A stretch of DNA of 64,000 nt from Lithodes maja. Taxonomy: Eukaryota; Arthropoda; Malacostraca; Decapoda; Lithodidae. Positions 1 to 10,793 of this stretch are shown piece after piece (position 1 is the first letter of the stretch; each line of letters starts with the position of its first letter). The notes below the pieces were generated by a model. It saw nothing but the letters and a program-made list of their open reading frames with translations. It made no database searches and was not told the DNA's origin. The stretch covers positions 35,828-99,827 of the forward strand of contig JBAKBP010007449.1 in NCBI GenBank assembly GCA_037953745.1, written 5' to 3'. The translations under genes were made by a program, and so were the position numbers.

Positions 1-486
1 AATCATCAAAGGCATCGACAATATAAACTGTAGTAAGTACTTCACTATCGACCAATCTAATTACACGTGGGGAAACGGTTGCAAAATTATTGGTAAATCT
101 TTTAACTCACACGAATCTAAGAATTTCTTCTTCAATCGAGTTGTCAACTTGTGGAATGGGCTTCCCCGAGACGTTTTAGACTGCAGCACTGTTGATTCAT
201 TTAAACTCCGCTTAGACAAATATCTCGCATCAAACCCGTGACTGACTGCGTTTGTAAATGAATAACTTTATTTTATCCTCCCCTCAGTTACTAACCCATA
301 TGTCCCCTACTAACTTCCTAGTCCTGCCACGGACATTAGTTCCAGGGCAGTAGTTCCCTTTCCAATGTTCCTTTACTCACTCTAAACCACTGTTTGGACA
401 CTTGATCCTCAGTGTTTTGGAGGACAAGCAGCCTAGAAAGGTCACTAGACCTGTTGTTGCTTGATTTCCTTTGTACTCCTTTGTAC
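1..486 (+). mobile_element. CR1-like non-LTR retrotransposon, 3' end
   Basis: The window opens inside a CR1-like element. The end of its RT reading frame is followed by about 245 bp of 3' untranslated sequence that recurs almost unchanged after the copies at 12,965-13,187 and 45,716-45,958. All three copies end in the same short direct repeat (CCTTTGTACT then CCTTTGTA), which I take as the 3' terminus. The element runs straight into the 109-bp array at 487. Clade assignment (CR1/Jockey supergroup) rests on the RT and SGNH domain of the 10.8-13.2 kb copy. Confidence 0.85.
2..241 (+). pseudogene. RT ORF C-terminal fragment (CR1-like)
   Basis: Frame 2 is open from the window edge to a TGA at 239-241. 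It encodes the last 79 residues of the retrotransposon ORF2 protein, with the NLWNGLPRD and FKLRLDKYLAS motifs that close ORF2 in the other two copies. The TGA comes a few codons earlier than in the 12.9-kb copy, which reads on to FVNE; here CGA has become TGA. The catalytic part lies outside the window. Confidence 0.8.
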
Positions 487-1146
487 CACCGTGTATACCA
501 GACTGGTAGTGAGGGAGTACCATTACTATAGTTACATTATATGACCTGTACCTGTATACTGGACCTAGCCCCTTCCATCACCCCTCCTCCCTCACCACCG
601 TGTATACCAGACTGGTAGTGAGGGAGAACCATTACTATAGTTACATTATATGACCTGTACCTGTATACTGGACCTAGCCCCTCCCATCACCCCTCCTCCC
701 TCACCACTGTGTATACCAGACTGGTAGTGAGGGAGAACCATTACTATAGTTACATTATATGACCTGTACCTGTATACTGGACCTAGCCCCTCCCATCATC
801 CCTCCTCCCTCACCACCGTGTATACCAGACTGGTAGTGAGGGAGAACCATTACTATAGTTACATTATATGACCTGTACCTGTATACTGGACCTAGCCCCT
901 CCCATCAACTCTCCTCCCTCACCACCGTGTATACCAGACTGGTGGTGAGGGAGAACCATTACTAATGTTACATTATAATTATGACCTGTACCTGTATACT
1001 GGACCTAGCCCCTCCCATCACCCCTCCTCCCTCACCACCGTGTATACCAGACTGGTAGTGAGGGAGAACCATTACTATAGTTACATTATATGGCCTGTAC
1101 CTGTATACTGGACCTAGCCCCTCCCATCACCCCTCCTCCCTCACCA
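487..1146. repeat. 109-bp tandem repeat array, block 1
   Basis: Six units begin with GTGTATACCAGACTGG at 491, 600, 709, 818, 927 and 1040, so the period is 109 bp except for one 113-bp unit. Each unit runs through ACCATTACTATAGTTACA and GGACCTAGCCCCT to a C-rich end. Units differ at only a few positions, so the array is homogenised. The ORFs that fall here are by-products of the repeat. Block 2 lies at 4181-4627. Confidence 0.95.
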
Positions 1147-1157
1147 GTGGGCAGTGG

Positions 1158-3102
1158 TTGGTTCATTACCCGTGGACGGAGGTTCTCACTGAAGAAGATG
1201 TTAATGCCAAATGGGACAACTTTGTATCTACCACCACCGAAGCCTACCACCACTTCTTCCCCACCAAGAGGACCAAAATGCACCCCTCTGACGTCCCATG
1301 GATTACTCCTCGGATCAAGAGACTGATGCAGAATCGGAACAAGGCCTTCTACACGGACAACAATCGCTACAAGGACCTACGCAACATTGTGATAAGGGAA
1401 ATCCGTTGGGCGAAGAAGTCCTACTACCCTACAAAGATTCATCATTTAAAACAAACCAATATCAGTCTGTGGTACTCTAAAATTAAGAATCTTTGTGGCT
1501 TAAGTAGTGGGACTCCTTCGATCCCCTGTGTTTCCCATGTCCCTCGTGTAGATGCACCTGAACTGATAAATAATCACTTCTCTACCATCTGCCAAACCCT
1601 CCCCAAACTAGACCGCACCAACCTCCCTGCCTTCCTCCCATCCCCTTCCTCCCCAGTAACTGTTCAAGAATTTGAAGTGGCCAAAAAGCTTTCCAGTTTC
1701 AAATAAAAAAGATCAACAACCCCAGTAGACCTACCCATGAAAATATACAAAGAATTTTCGGTGGAATTTGCCACCCCCCTTTGCTCGATAATTAATGCCT
1801 CCTTAAGGCAAAGTAAATGCCCTGCAGACTGGAAAACTTCATACGTCACTCCAATCCCCAAAACACCCTCCCCACATTCTCTTAATGAACTCAGACCAAT
1901 TGCCATTACGCCCATCCCTAGTCTAATCTGTGAGGACTTTGTATTCACCTGGGCTTACTCACAAATCCGTCACTTGATAGATCCCCAACAGTTTGGCAAC
2001 GTAAAAACCTCCTCCACCACTCACTGTCTTATTAGCCTCCTAGATTATATTTACACAAATCTTGAGAAGAGAAAGACTTCCCTCGCCCTTGCCTTTATTG
2101 ACTTCAGGAAAGCATTTGACCTTGTTGACCACACCATCATCATCAACAAAGCCATAAAGTTGGGGCTACATCCTACCCTGGTTGCGTGGTTGACCGACTT
2201 CCTTAGTGACAGACGACAAGCAGTGCGATACCAAGGCTTCATCTCCACCTTCCTAGACATCACATGTGGAGTCCCACAGGGCACAAAGATGGGGCCTCTA
2301 TTGTTCCTCATCTTGATTAATGATGCCCTAAAGGACACCCCATTCCACTGGAAGTACGTGGACGACTCGACAGTCGGCATTACTGTCGATAACACCTCCC
2401 CTAACTATGACCCCCTACAAGACATCCTCAACCGTCTTCAAGCCTGGACCACAGACAATCATGTGACTATCAATCATGACAAGACAGTGGTCATGCACAT
2501 CAACACTTCCGTTACCGACCTTCCTCCACCCACTGTCATAATTGGTCCTCATCCCCTTCAGCTTGTTGAGTCCACCAAACTCCTCGGAATCACTGTGGAC
2601 AACAAACTGAACTGGAAGAAACATGTAACTACCACAGTCAGGACCGCCACTTACAAGTTGTTTATGCTAAGGCGGTTGAGATCCCTGGGGGTGCCGGAGA
2701 ATGAGCTGAAGAGTATATATAACACCTTCATACTCCCTAAGCTCACCTACGCCTCTCCCGCCTGGTCCTCCTCTCTAACCCTAACACAACAACGTCAACT
2801 GGAGAGAGTTCAGAGGGAGGAGGGCATGCAGGATCATCCTGGGTGGCACATATCCAGGGTACGAGGAAGCTCTCACCACCCTTAGCATACCTGCACTCTC
2901 AACCCACCACTACAACAAACTCAAACAGTTTGCATCTAAGCTGCTTGTTCACCCACGACACAGAAACTTACTTCCACCAGACGCCCCTAGACCTACACGT
3001 GCAGCTCGTCATTTCAACACACTCCAACCAATAAGAGCAAGAACTGACAGATATAAAAATAGCCCTATCCCAACCATTGTTAATATTATTAATAATGTGT
3101 AA
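1158..3102 (+). pseudogene. Decayed non-LTR reverse transcriptase
   Basis: The reading frame starts in the linker before RT (YHHFFPTKRTKMHPSDVPW) and includes the RT core: ELRPIAITP, FIDFRKAFDLVDH, the palm motif GVPQGTKMGPLLFLILIND, and the catalytic box YVDD near 2355-2370. It is broken by an in-frame TAA at 1704-1706 and by a frameshift at about 2815-2825, where GAGG is duplicated. Past the shift, the plus-one frame stays open to a TAA at 3100-3102 and encodes a typical ORF2 C-terminus (NKLKQFASKLLVHPRHRN). The protein is not made as one chain, so this copy is dead, although its YVDD box is preserved. Confidence 0.88.
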
Positions 3103-4147
3103 TAACGGCCTGTCACACCATATATACGCGCCCACCTTTAATAATATATGCATAAGTGTGTGTGCATGTGTGTATTAGAATATAATTATGTATGTATTTG
3201 CTTGAGTTTGTTTATGTATATGTGTATATATGTATCTATGTATGTGCAGTATATGTGTATGTATGTGTGCGTATATGTGTATGTATGTATGCGTTATTTA
3301 TGTATATATATATGTGTCTATAGTGTATACTGTTTGTGGTTCGAGCCCGGCTGAGAGTATCAGGTAGGATAAGAGAAGAGCATATATGCATGTAATGTGC
3401 ATATATTTATGTATATGTATGTCTGTGTGTATGTGCTGTCAATGGTTCGAGCCCGGTTGAGAATATAAGGTATATAATATATATATGTACTGTACGTGTA
3501 TTTATATGGTCATATGCACATATGTATGTAAATATACGTACATATGAGCGAGAACATATTGCTCACTAGCGCAACTTCTGATTATAAATCTATGCATAAG
3601 CATTATCTATTATTAAGTGTTCGCGTATCTTCATCCATGTATTTCCACCCTTAACAATAGAACGCCCAGCTCTTCCATATTTCGCCTTCTGTCTCACACT
3701 CACACACACACACACACACACACACACTACCGAGGATTAACCTCCCATTGTAGTACCTGCACCCTCTTTACCCTGACCATACCAAAACAGTTTCTGTATG
3801 TATGTATGTTTGTGTGCATACGTGAGCGTTTGTGTATACGGACATGTGCACACTTACTGCATGTTCTTATGTTCCTATATATGTATGTATATGTATGTGC
3901 GCACGTACGTGTATATAAGTATGTTCTGTATATGAGTAAGTAAATAAATGTGTATATGTACTGTATATCACTTACTCTCATGGTTATTTTATGATAATTT
4001 GTATTCTGCACATGGATCATTATTGTATTTATTTATTTTGTTTGTAAACTAAGCTTACCATCCTCATATCTGTACATCTCATGTTCATCCACTAAATTGT
4101 AAAATGTGTATTTTCAGCTCATGAGGCTGCCATTCTTTAATAAACCG

Positions 4148-4180
<33 letters not shown>
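3103..4180 (+). other. 3' untranslated region and (TTA)n tail of the non-LTR element
   Basis: No coding signal. The segment is rich in TATG/TGTA simple sequence, has a (CA)n tract at about 3699-3726, and ends in AATAAACCG followed by about eleven TTA triplets (4148-4180), the probable retrotransposon tail. Two copies of GGTTCGAGCCC (3338-3348 and 3444-3454) match the RNA polymerase III B-box consensus and sit in similar flanking sequence, so this part may be a duplicated tRNA-derived remnant. ORFs here are simple-sequence artefacts. Confidence 0.6.
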
Positions 4181-4184
<4 letters not shown>

Positions 4185-4627
4185 CAGTGTATACCAGACT
4201 GGTAGTGAGGGAGAACCATTACTATAGTTACATTATATGACCTGTACCTGTATACTGGACCTAGCCCCTCCCATCATCCCTCCTCCCTCACCACCGTGTA
4301 TACCAGACTGGTAGTGAGGGAGAACCATTACTATAGTTACATTATATGACCTGTACCTGTATACTGGACCTAGCCCCTTCCATCACCCCTCCTCCCTCAC
4401 CACCGTGTATACCAGACTGGTAGTGAGGGAGAACCATTACTATAGTTACATTATATGACCTGTACCTGTATACTGGACCTAGCCCCTCCCATCACCCCTC
4501 CTCCCTCACCACCGTGTATACCAGACTGGTAGTGAGGGAGAACCATTACTATAGTTATATTATATGACCTGTACCTGTATACTGGACCTAGCCCCTCCCA
4601 TCACCCCTCCTCCCTCACCACCGTGTA
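4181..4627. repeat. 109-bp tandem repeat array, block 2
   Basis: Four units start with GTGTATACC at 4187, 4296, 4405 and 4514, with exact 109-bp spacing. A fifth starts at 4623 and is cut after GTGTA by the TGTAGCGGG sequence. It continues block 1, split by the non-LTR insertion between them. Confidence 0.95.
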
Positions 4628-5319
4628 TGTAGCGGGCTGTTTATGGTATAGGCACTGAGCGGAATGAGTAGGGTTAATTTATATTCTTACCTCATATTTC
4701 CTGAACACTGTAGCAGTACTCTGTAGAATTCTGTAAATGTTTATGCACTGGATAATATTTGAAGAGGTCTTAAATAAACAAGCACAGGCTTTTGTGTTGT
4801 TTATTTAGCCGAAAAATATAATTTATGTCTTCAGCCCTTAATTCTAATTTTGAGATATTAGAAATATATTACACTAGACGTCCCTTGCGTTGGGGAAATG
4901 CAATTATAAAGTACTTCTTACTGAGGTGTATACTCAGGGTTGAGTTTGTACCGAGATAAGTACTTTACTTACTACTTAATAATAGCACTTAATAATAGCA
5001 ACCTAGAACTATGAGCTGTTTTCCAAGTTAATAATGATCTTCCTGTAAAGAGAGAGAAAATATGATTGGAAGGGAATCACTAGAACAATAATTGTATGTC
5101 ACTGATACTGATAAGGTACTTGTACACTTATACAGGTCACTAGTCTTACTCAGAGGGTTGAAGAGAGATACACTCCTTAGGGTGTGGTGGTGTGCTGACT
5201 GACTCGCCCTCTGCCTGCTTGAGGAAGGGGCGCGGTTCAGCAACACCATGTGACAACTGGGTGTGACAAAGTTGCTAGCAATTACTTCTCGATATCTTGG
5301 CAACGGATGTGTGATACCA
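4628..5319 (+). mobile_element. Candidate LTR followed by a PBS-like site
   Basis: Sequence begins TGTAGCGGGC exactly where the tandem array is interrupted and runs 692 bp to GTGTGATACCA. It is followed at once by TTTGGTGATCGTGGGATC, which resembles a primer-binding site after an LTR. It begins TG and ends CA, and has an AATAAA at 4773-4778. No second copy and no matching target duplication were found, because a Jockey-like fragment starts about 30 bp downstream. Otherwise 4628-5350 shows no coding signal. Confidence 0.4.
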
Positions 5320-5349
5320 TTTGGTGATCGTGGGATCTGTGCTTGCCTT

Positions 5350-5905
5350 AGCAGAGTGGAAAGTTACCTTCACTGACGAGCAGTTGGCCGTAATATATAA
5401 AAGTCATGTGCGTTCTCAGATGGATTACTGTTCACCTCTGTGGAGTGGAAGTGGAGTGGTTGCATTGAGGCAGTTGGACAGAATTCAAAATAAAGCTATT
5501 AGATTAATCAATAACCCTGCAATCACACAGGACCTTCCTACATTATCCATACGAAGAAACGTTGCATCCCTTGCATTATTCTACAGATATTTTCACAGCA
5601 ATTGTTCCGAGGAACTTGCTTCAATTGTGCCGCCTCTCCACATCTTTCCCCGTAGAACTAGGGCAGCTGAGAGCGCCCATGAATTTACACTTTCTCCTCC
5701 ACAATGCAGAACTTCTGCTTATCCAAATTCATTTATCCCTAGAACTACTACTCTTTGGAATTCACTTCCCTCGAATTGCTTTCCACAAATTTACAATCTA
5801 CAAATGTTTAAATCCAGTTGTTACAAACATTTTATGAATGGAGGATGCCTTTAGGCACATGGACCTTTTTGTTTTATCTGTGTTTTTCCTTCCTCCGTTC
5901 ATTGT

Positions 5906-5951
<46 letters not shown>
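5350..5951 (+). mobile_element. Jockey-like non-LTR retrotransposon, 3' fragment with poly(A)
   Basis: A truncated ORF2 end (stop at 5852-5854) is followed by about 57 bp of 3' UTR and an uninterrupted run of 40 A (5912-5951). The poly(A) tail and the C-terminal sequence (SIRRNVASLALFYRY, TTTLWNSLPSNCF) match the Jockey-like ORF at 50-53 kb (LRRNVASLSLFYRYY, SELWNSLPESVFP), so the two belong to the same clade. The 5' truncation point near 5350 is estimated from where homology starts. Confidence 0.85.
5351..5854 (+). pseudogene. C-terminal fragment of Jockey-like ORF2
   Basis: Only the region after the RT palm remains: FTDEQLAVIYKSHVRSQMDY, the CSPLWSG motif, and the C-terminal block. The catalytic YADD box and the endonuclease are missing. 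The apparent ATG at 5321 lies in flanking sequence, so the true homologous part starts near 5351. The frame has no internal stop. Confidence 0.8.
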
Positions 5952-5953
<2 letters not shown>

Positions 5954-7330
5954 TCTATTGTGATGGTATGAGCTTCTATAGGGAGATCACACCAACACAC
6001 TTACAGTTCTTTTAAAAGGTTGTTATAAAGGTGTGAGTTATATATGTGATTCTATGGTCTTAGAAGTGTACAGTCGCTCAAAATGCGCTGTTACCTATTT
6101 TCCTTAATAAATTGTTTCTCATAAAGCGGATGTAGAGTGTCCTTGAAGATTATCTAGGTTTTTTGGTTAGGTTAATGAAAAAGAAAAACAAATCCCAAGA
6201 CATTTTTTTTTTTTTTTTTTTTTTTTTTTTCCCTCCCCCCCCCCCCCCCCCCGGGATAAAAAGTATATAGAAATGAAGCATATGATGATAGGAACCCCAA
6301 ACTACCATTACAAATTTGTTACCTATATTGTTGCGTCTCCTGTATATTGACCGAGAATATTGTGAGGACAATAAGAGTGTGAAGCCAGCCAGAGGAGGTG
6401 GATAAGGATAATGGAACAGTGGTGGAGAGTGGGAGGGAAGTGAGTTACCAGTGATGAAGGGTGAGACGGGATGGATGATAAACACACTATAAGGAACCAA
6501 ACCATACACTAACACTCACCCAATGGCCTCACCTTCTGTCCCCTTCTTCAGGATTTCCTCACAAACATTTCCAGCGCCTTATTAACTACGAAACACGAAC
6601 ATAAACCCACAATAACGAAGGTACCGCTTGCACGACCAGGCACTAGCTAACACAACTTGGAAGTGAGGCAGTGTTGCCACAACACCCGCACTTACATTAC
6701 ACCACGTTTTCCTTTCTTTTAGATATAAGAAAATGGCGTATAATGGCTAACGATTACATATTGAGCTGATATGTTTTTGAATAATAATACAATAAGGTGT
6801 ATACGCTAATATGTGTGTATTCTCTCTTTAGAAATTGATGATTATATCTGGAAATAATGTAGTTTCCTCCAAATATGTCATTACAAGTGAAGACACGGCA
6901 GAATAGGGCTGTAATCACGGCAACACTACCGTCGGTTTATGGCTTGTTGAGCTGGGAGAATATAACTACATCAAATATATTGACTAATGTGACCCCAAGG
7001 TTAAGACAATGGTATACAACCTTAACCATATAACACAATGGTCAATGGTTAACCTGATCTGTGACGGTTTGGCTTATAATAACAAGGAGGTGTTGGTCAC
7101 TTTAAGTACATAATTATTGTTGATAATAGATTATCGTTCATCCTCAACCACATGTCTGTTGGTAAAGTGGAGAGACAGGAGGAGGTGAGGGATGGGGAGG
7201 GGGTAGTTCTGGCTGTATTATATTATATGGTAAATATAATACATCTGATACAAATGTTTCGTCAATAACCCTCCTACTGCCATTACTAAATTGTGTTCAC
7301 ATTATAAACCAGTTCAGAAATACTGAACGG
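5952..7330. other. Region without recognised genes
   Basis: About 1.4 kb with no convincing coding sequence. It holds a 28-nt T run joined to a 22-nt C-rich run (6203-6252). The reverse-strand ORF that covers this run is compositional. Confidence 0.6.
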
Positions 7331-7515
7331 CTTTAACCCTTACAGTACCGGTGACGTCCTTTTCATTATATTGTGGCAACTATAACACAATTTTGTTCAG
7401 ATTAGGAAGGTCCTTTAGCAATAATATGGCTTCAAACTATCTCAACCAACCCTTTTAACTACCGCAGACCCCTCCTAAGCTGTATAATATCGTCTGAATA
7501 TAGCTAGGATAAATT
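7331..7515. mobile_element. Decayed TTAA MITE (CCCTTACAGTACCGG family)
   Basis: The left end reads TTAACCCTTACAGTACCGG followed by TGACGTC. It matches the left end of the intact copy at 61,706-61,921 (TTAA, CCCCTTCTGTACCGG, CGACGTC). The interior ends with ATATCGTCTGAATATAGCTA, close to the AATATAGCTAGAATAA of the intact copy. The right terminal repeat is lost. Confidence 0.55.
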
Positions 7516-8159
7516 AGCACACGTTGCATGTATTGAATGTCTTAAGGCTGCATCCCATACAGTACGTAAAGACCCGACAAGAGCCGATCTTTTCAAAATA
7601 TTTGAATTTTTGAAAAATCGTGCATGATCGAGCAACATCGTGTAAATAAATCGGCTCTACTCGAGTTCATCTGGAACTGGACGGGGTGCCCGCCGACAGG
7701 TCCGTGAAGTCGGCCAATAATTAGTGTATGCACTATTTTTCAGCCGACTGTTTTTGATGGTCGGGGAAAAAAAACGTTAAATTTTGGACGTGCTGCTGAC
7801 GTATGTCGATCGGTTTTCGGACGTGCAGCAATCGTTTTTGACGTACAATAATCGGGAATTAATCGGGCAAAATGTTCGAACCAGACTATAGTAAGCTCGA
7901 CACGACCATGACATGACAAACGCCCGACTAAAAACAGACAACCCAATCCGATCCTTTCGATAACGATATCGTTACTTCGTTGTATCGTTATTTATCGAAG
8001 ATATGGATATTTATCATATTTTAAATAAAAAATCTTAAATGCAGCAATGCTATCATTATTTTATTAGAAAAAAAAACACCTGCCATTACGAGGGTTCGGT
8101 TCCTTTTAGTTTACCTATTTATAGACTATTCTGCGGATTTCTGCCTGTTTGGCAATTAA

Positions 8160-8818
8160 CCCGCTGAGTGCCAGCCAATTTTGACGGTGTGCTTCTGCCA
8201 GTGCCAGAGTTTTTTTTTTTTTTTTTTTTTTTGGCTAAATCTATCAAGTTGGGAGAGAAAGGAAGGATAATGGTAAAAAAAAAAAACACTCCCCTCGCCA
8301 GAAATCAGGTCCCCGATGGTCCCGAAAGTAGCTGAAAAGACACTATAGACTACAGAGACTTTTATGGTATCGGAATGTATGGGTGGGAGGGTGGTTTTGG
8401 GATTGGTGGGGGGAAGGTAGAAGGGTAATTGACTTATGTTATGAAGCCGATTGGTGAGGTAGTTTCGCCACCACGGATGTTCCTTTTTTTCCTTTTCTTC
8501 GTACGGATACGCTAGAAGTAGGTGGTGGGAGGCGGTTGGGGGTGTGGTGGGGGGAAGGCAGAAGGGTAAGGGACTTGTCACACAAATATGGAACCGATTG
8601 GTGCAGTCGTTTCGCCGCCACAGATTTTCCATTTTTTTCCTTCTGACGGGACCGACAGTCAGCGAGTGGGTGGGAGGAGGGATTTGGGATTTTTGTGGTG
8701 GGTAGCCTAAAGGGTAAGGTACATGTAGTAAAAATATGAAAGTCATAGGTGCAGTCGTTTCGCTGCTACGATTTTTTTTCGGCGAGGACGTATATATGCC
8801 TCCCTGGCACTCAGCGGG
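8160..8818. mobile_element. TTAA-flanked (piggyBac-type) MITE nested in the Harbinger-like element
   Basis: Perfect 15-bp inverted ends, CCCGCTGAGTGCCAG at 8160 and its complement ending at 8818, are flanked by TTAA at 8156-8159 and 8819-8822. The TTAA target and CCC start are the piggyBac hallmark. The 659-bp interior has no transposase. It contains three diverged repeats of about 130 bp (near 8400-8500, 8545-8640 and 8690-8775), each with a GGTGNNG-TAGAAGGGTAA-like start and a GTCGTTTCGCYGC-like end, plus a T run at 8211-8232. Confidence 0.85.
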
Positions 8819-8822
8819 TTAA

Positions 8823-8995
8823 TTAACGATTGATTATCGCTATTTTGGAACAAAAAGTATGACGTTGTTACCGTTAGTTAATTCGTTAAAGCTGGAAACA
8901 AATTTATCCGATAAACGTTAACCCGAAATCGTTAACGCGTTAAACGCGTTACATTATCGCGTTACTTTATCGCGTTAGTGCCCACCTATGGGTAG
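8823..8995. mobile_element. hAT-like terminal region (fragment)
   Basis: Read on the minus strand, the segment starts CATAGGTGGGCACTAACGCG and continues with repeated AACGCGATAA/AACGCGTT motifs. This resembles the ends of some hAT transposons. No matching opposite end was found at 7950-8000, so this is a fragment or a chance resemblance. The TTAA MITE at 8160-8818 was inserted just beside it. Confidence 0.3.
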
Positions 8996-9258
8996 ACTGT
9001 GTGGGGGTCTAGGGCCCCCGACCTTTATATAGGGTTGGGTACTTGGTCGTGCTTCTGTCGTAGGAGTCGACCCTGTCGGATGACACAGGTATGTATCGTG
9101 CGACACACTTGCGCAGCACATATGCTGCTCGTCTGGCAAACGACTAACATCCTATCAACATCCAACTTAGCGTACTGTGAACGTGTTGCGCGGACGTGTG
9201 TGTCGTACTGACATCTTAATAGGGTCACGAGTTAACGTGTGGCAGACGTAAATGTGTC

Positions 9259-9313
9259 GTGAGTGACGTGTGAGTGACGTGTGAGTGACGTGTGACTGAC
9301 GTGTGAGTGACGT
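9259..9313. repeat. 11-bp tandem repeat (GTGAGTGACGT)x5
   Basis: Five units of GTGAGTGACGT (one with GTGACTGACGT) lie close to the right end of the Harbinger-like element. Subterminal repeats of this kind can bind transposase, but that role is inference here. Confidence 0.8.
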
Positions 9314-9431
9314 GCGACTGTCCTTGTCTGGCGAGCCTCGTGTCAAACGTGTCGATTCGGCAAAAAGTTGTTAAATCGGCTAACATCGGCCGTTGTCGTG
9401 TCTTGACGTACTGTATGGGACGCGGCCTTTA

Positions 9432-10232
9432 CTCGAACTAGTTGTCTGTGGTATAAGACTCTCTCTCTCTCTCTCTCTCTTAAGCCACTCTGACCTACAT
9501 CTCTCGTCCTCCTCTTATACATTATCCACAAATATTTCATAGATTTTCTTAAAGTTGGATTGGCGCCAAGCCATTTTAAAACTGTTGACGTTCCATGGAC
9601 GATATGTGTTACCTTGGAGTCCTTTGACCCCAGAGCATGGACGCATAGCCCTCTTATTTGTTTGGATTTTATATATTGTATTTGTTTTCAGTCAAACAAA
9701 TTATCTTATGATACTTTAACACTTAAATACCGGGTAATGGAAAACATAAAGGCTTAAAGTGCAAAGAACGACATCAGAGACAGGAAGGACAGATACGACC
9801 CAACACTGAGATCATTGTTAGCTAAGTACCCCCGAGGGTCCCACAGTGTGAAGGACAAACACCAACTGCAGAAACATTTACTATTATTAACACATCTAAC
9901 ACCGAGAACACCTTTACAGTTAAATTATATCGTCTGGACGTAGTAAGTATAAATTGTAAATGCTGTATAACGGAAATGTTGATAAATATGGTCGAACATG
10001 TTTAATTCCAATGTTGTTGGTCATATAGTGGGATGCAATAATATATACCAAAATAGAACTGAACATCAAAGGCCTCTTACGAGCTCTTGTCAAGGTTATT
10101 ATCAGTATTAACAGTATCTAGCTCGTTAGGTCACTACATGGCTGGAAAGGAAAGTTTGTACGACTTTTTGCGTAGCATCAAAGGCTAAATGGTGTTTTAG
10201 ATTTACAAAATAGGCATCGAAACATCTATTGC

Positions 10233-10301
<69 letters not shown>

Positions 10302-10734
10302 ACTGTATACAGTATATGTATGTTTTATATAATTGTTACCAAAAGCTATTTCACTGCAAGACACAATTGTTTAAACATTTGCAGTTACTAATATAAGCCT
10401 GTTAGTACTGTTAGCCTTAGCCTGTCCCAATAGACCTGAACAAACCGTCGGATCTCATTTAATGTTCTGACTTCCTCTTTTCTTGCCTTCCATCCTAGTT
10501 TCTCAAACGGTTTCTCTTACTTCTCCAATTTGTACATAACCTTATCCATCCCATTCCTCTAGGATTATGCTTCATATATCCCACTACTCTTTTTAAACCA
10601 GTACCAAAAGCAACCCGTCCTACAGTATACCTACGCTTCCCTTGCTTTATCTAGCAGGCTGTGGTATCTGGAAACACCATAGTATAATATTTGATATGTC
10701 TTCTCTTGATTTCGTTTGTACCCCATATTATTAT
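9432..10734. other. Region without recognised genes
   Basis: No coding signal. It contains a (CT)n tract at about 9459-9481 and a long (AT)n microsatellite at about 10,235-10,305. The short ORFs have no recognisable motif. Confidence 0.6.
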
Positions 10735-10793
10735 ATCACGGCTATTATCACCATCAAAATAACCACCATCACTTACACCATGACTTACCATCA

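Larger units (their letters stand above)
1147..4180 (+). mobile_element. 5'-truncated non-LTR retrotransposon in the 109-bp array
   Basis: The array breaks off at 1146 after CCTCCCTCACCA, and unrelated sequence with an RT reading frame follows to a (TTA)n tail at 4148-4180. The array then resumes with ACCACAGTGTATACC. A repeated ACCA at both edges is compatible with a short target duplication, but the array sequence itself makes that ambiguous. The endonuclease domain is absent, as expected for 5' truncation during target-primed reverse transcription. CR1/Jockey supergroup is likely; exact clade not assigned. Confidence 0.85.
7545..9428. mobile_element. PIF/Harbinger-like non-autonomous DNA transposon
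   Basis: The two ends are imperfect inverted repeats of about 46 bp: left AGGCTGCATCCCATACAGTA, right end, reversed, AGGCCGCGTCCCATACAGTA. Both continue into GACAA..GCCGAT. The flanks are TTA at 7542-7544 and TTA at 9429-9431, a 3-bp duplication of the TWA type used by PIF/Harbinger transposases. The 1884-bp interior has no transposase, so it must be mobilised in trans. It holds a nested TTAA MITE, a hAT-like segment and an 11-bp tandem repeat. Superfamily assignment follows from the 3-bp TSD; the terminal sequence was not compared with a library. Confidence 0.75.

Noticed and set aside
3148..4020. Met/Tyr/Val-rich ORFs
   Set aside because: Simple TATG/CATA sequence inside a retrotransposon 3' region.
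6668..6945. MITE with GTGTTGCC inverted ends
   Set aside because: Only about 10 bp match and no target duplication is visible; could be chance.
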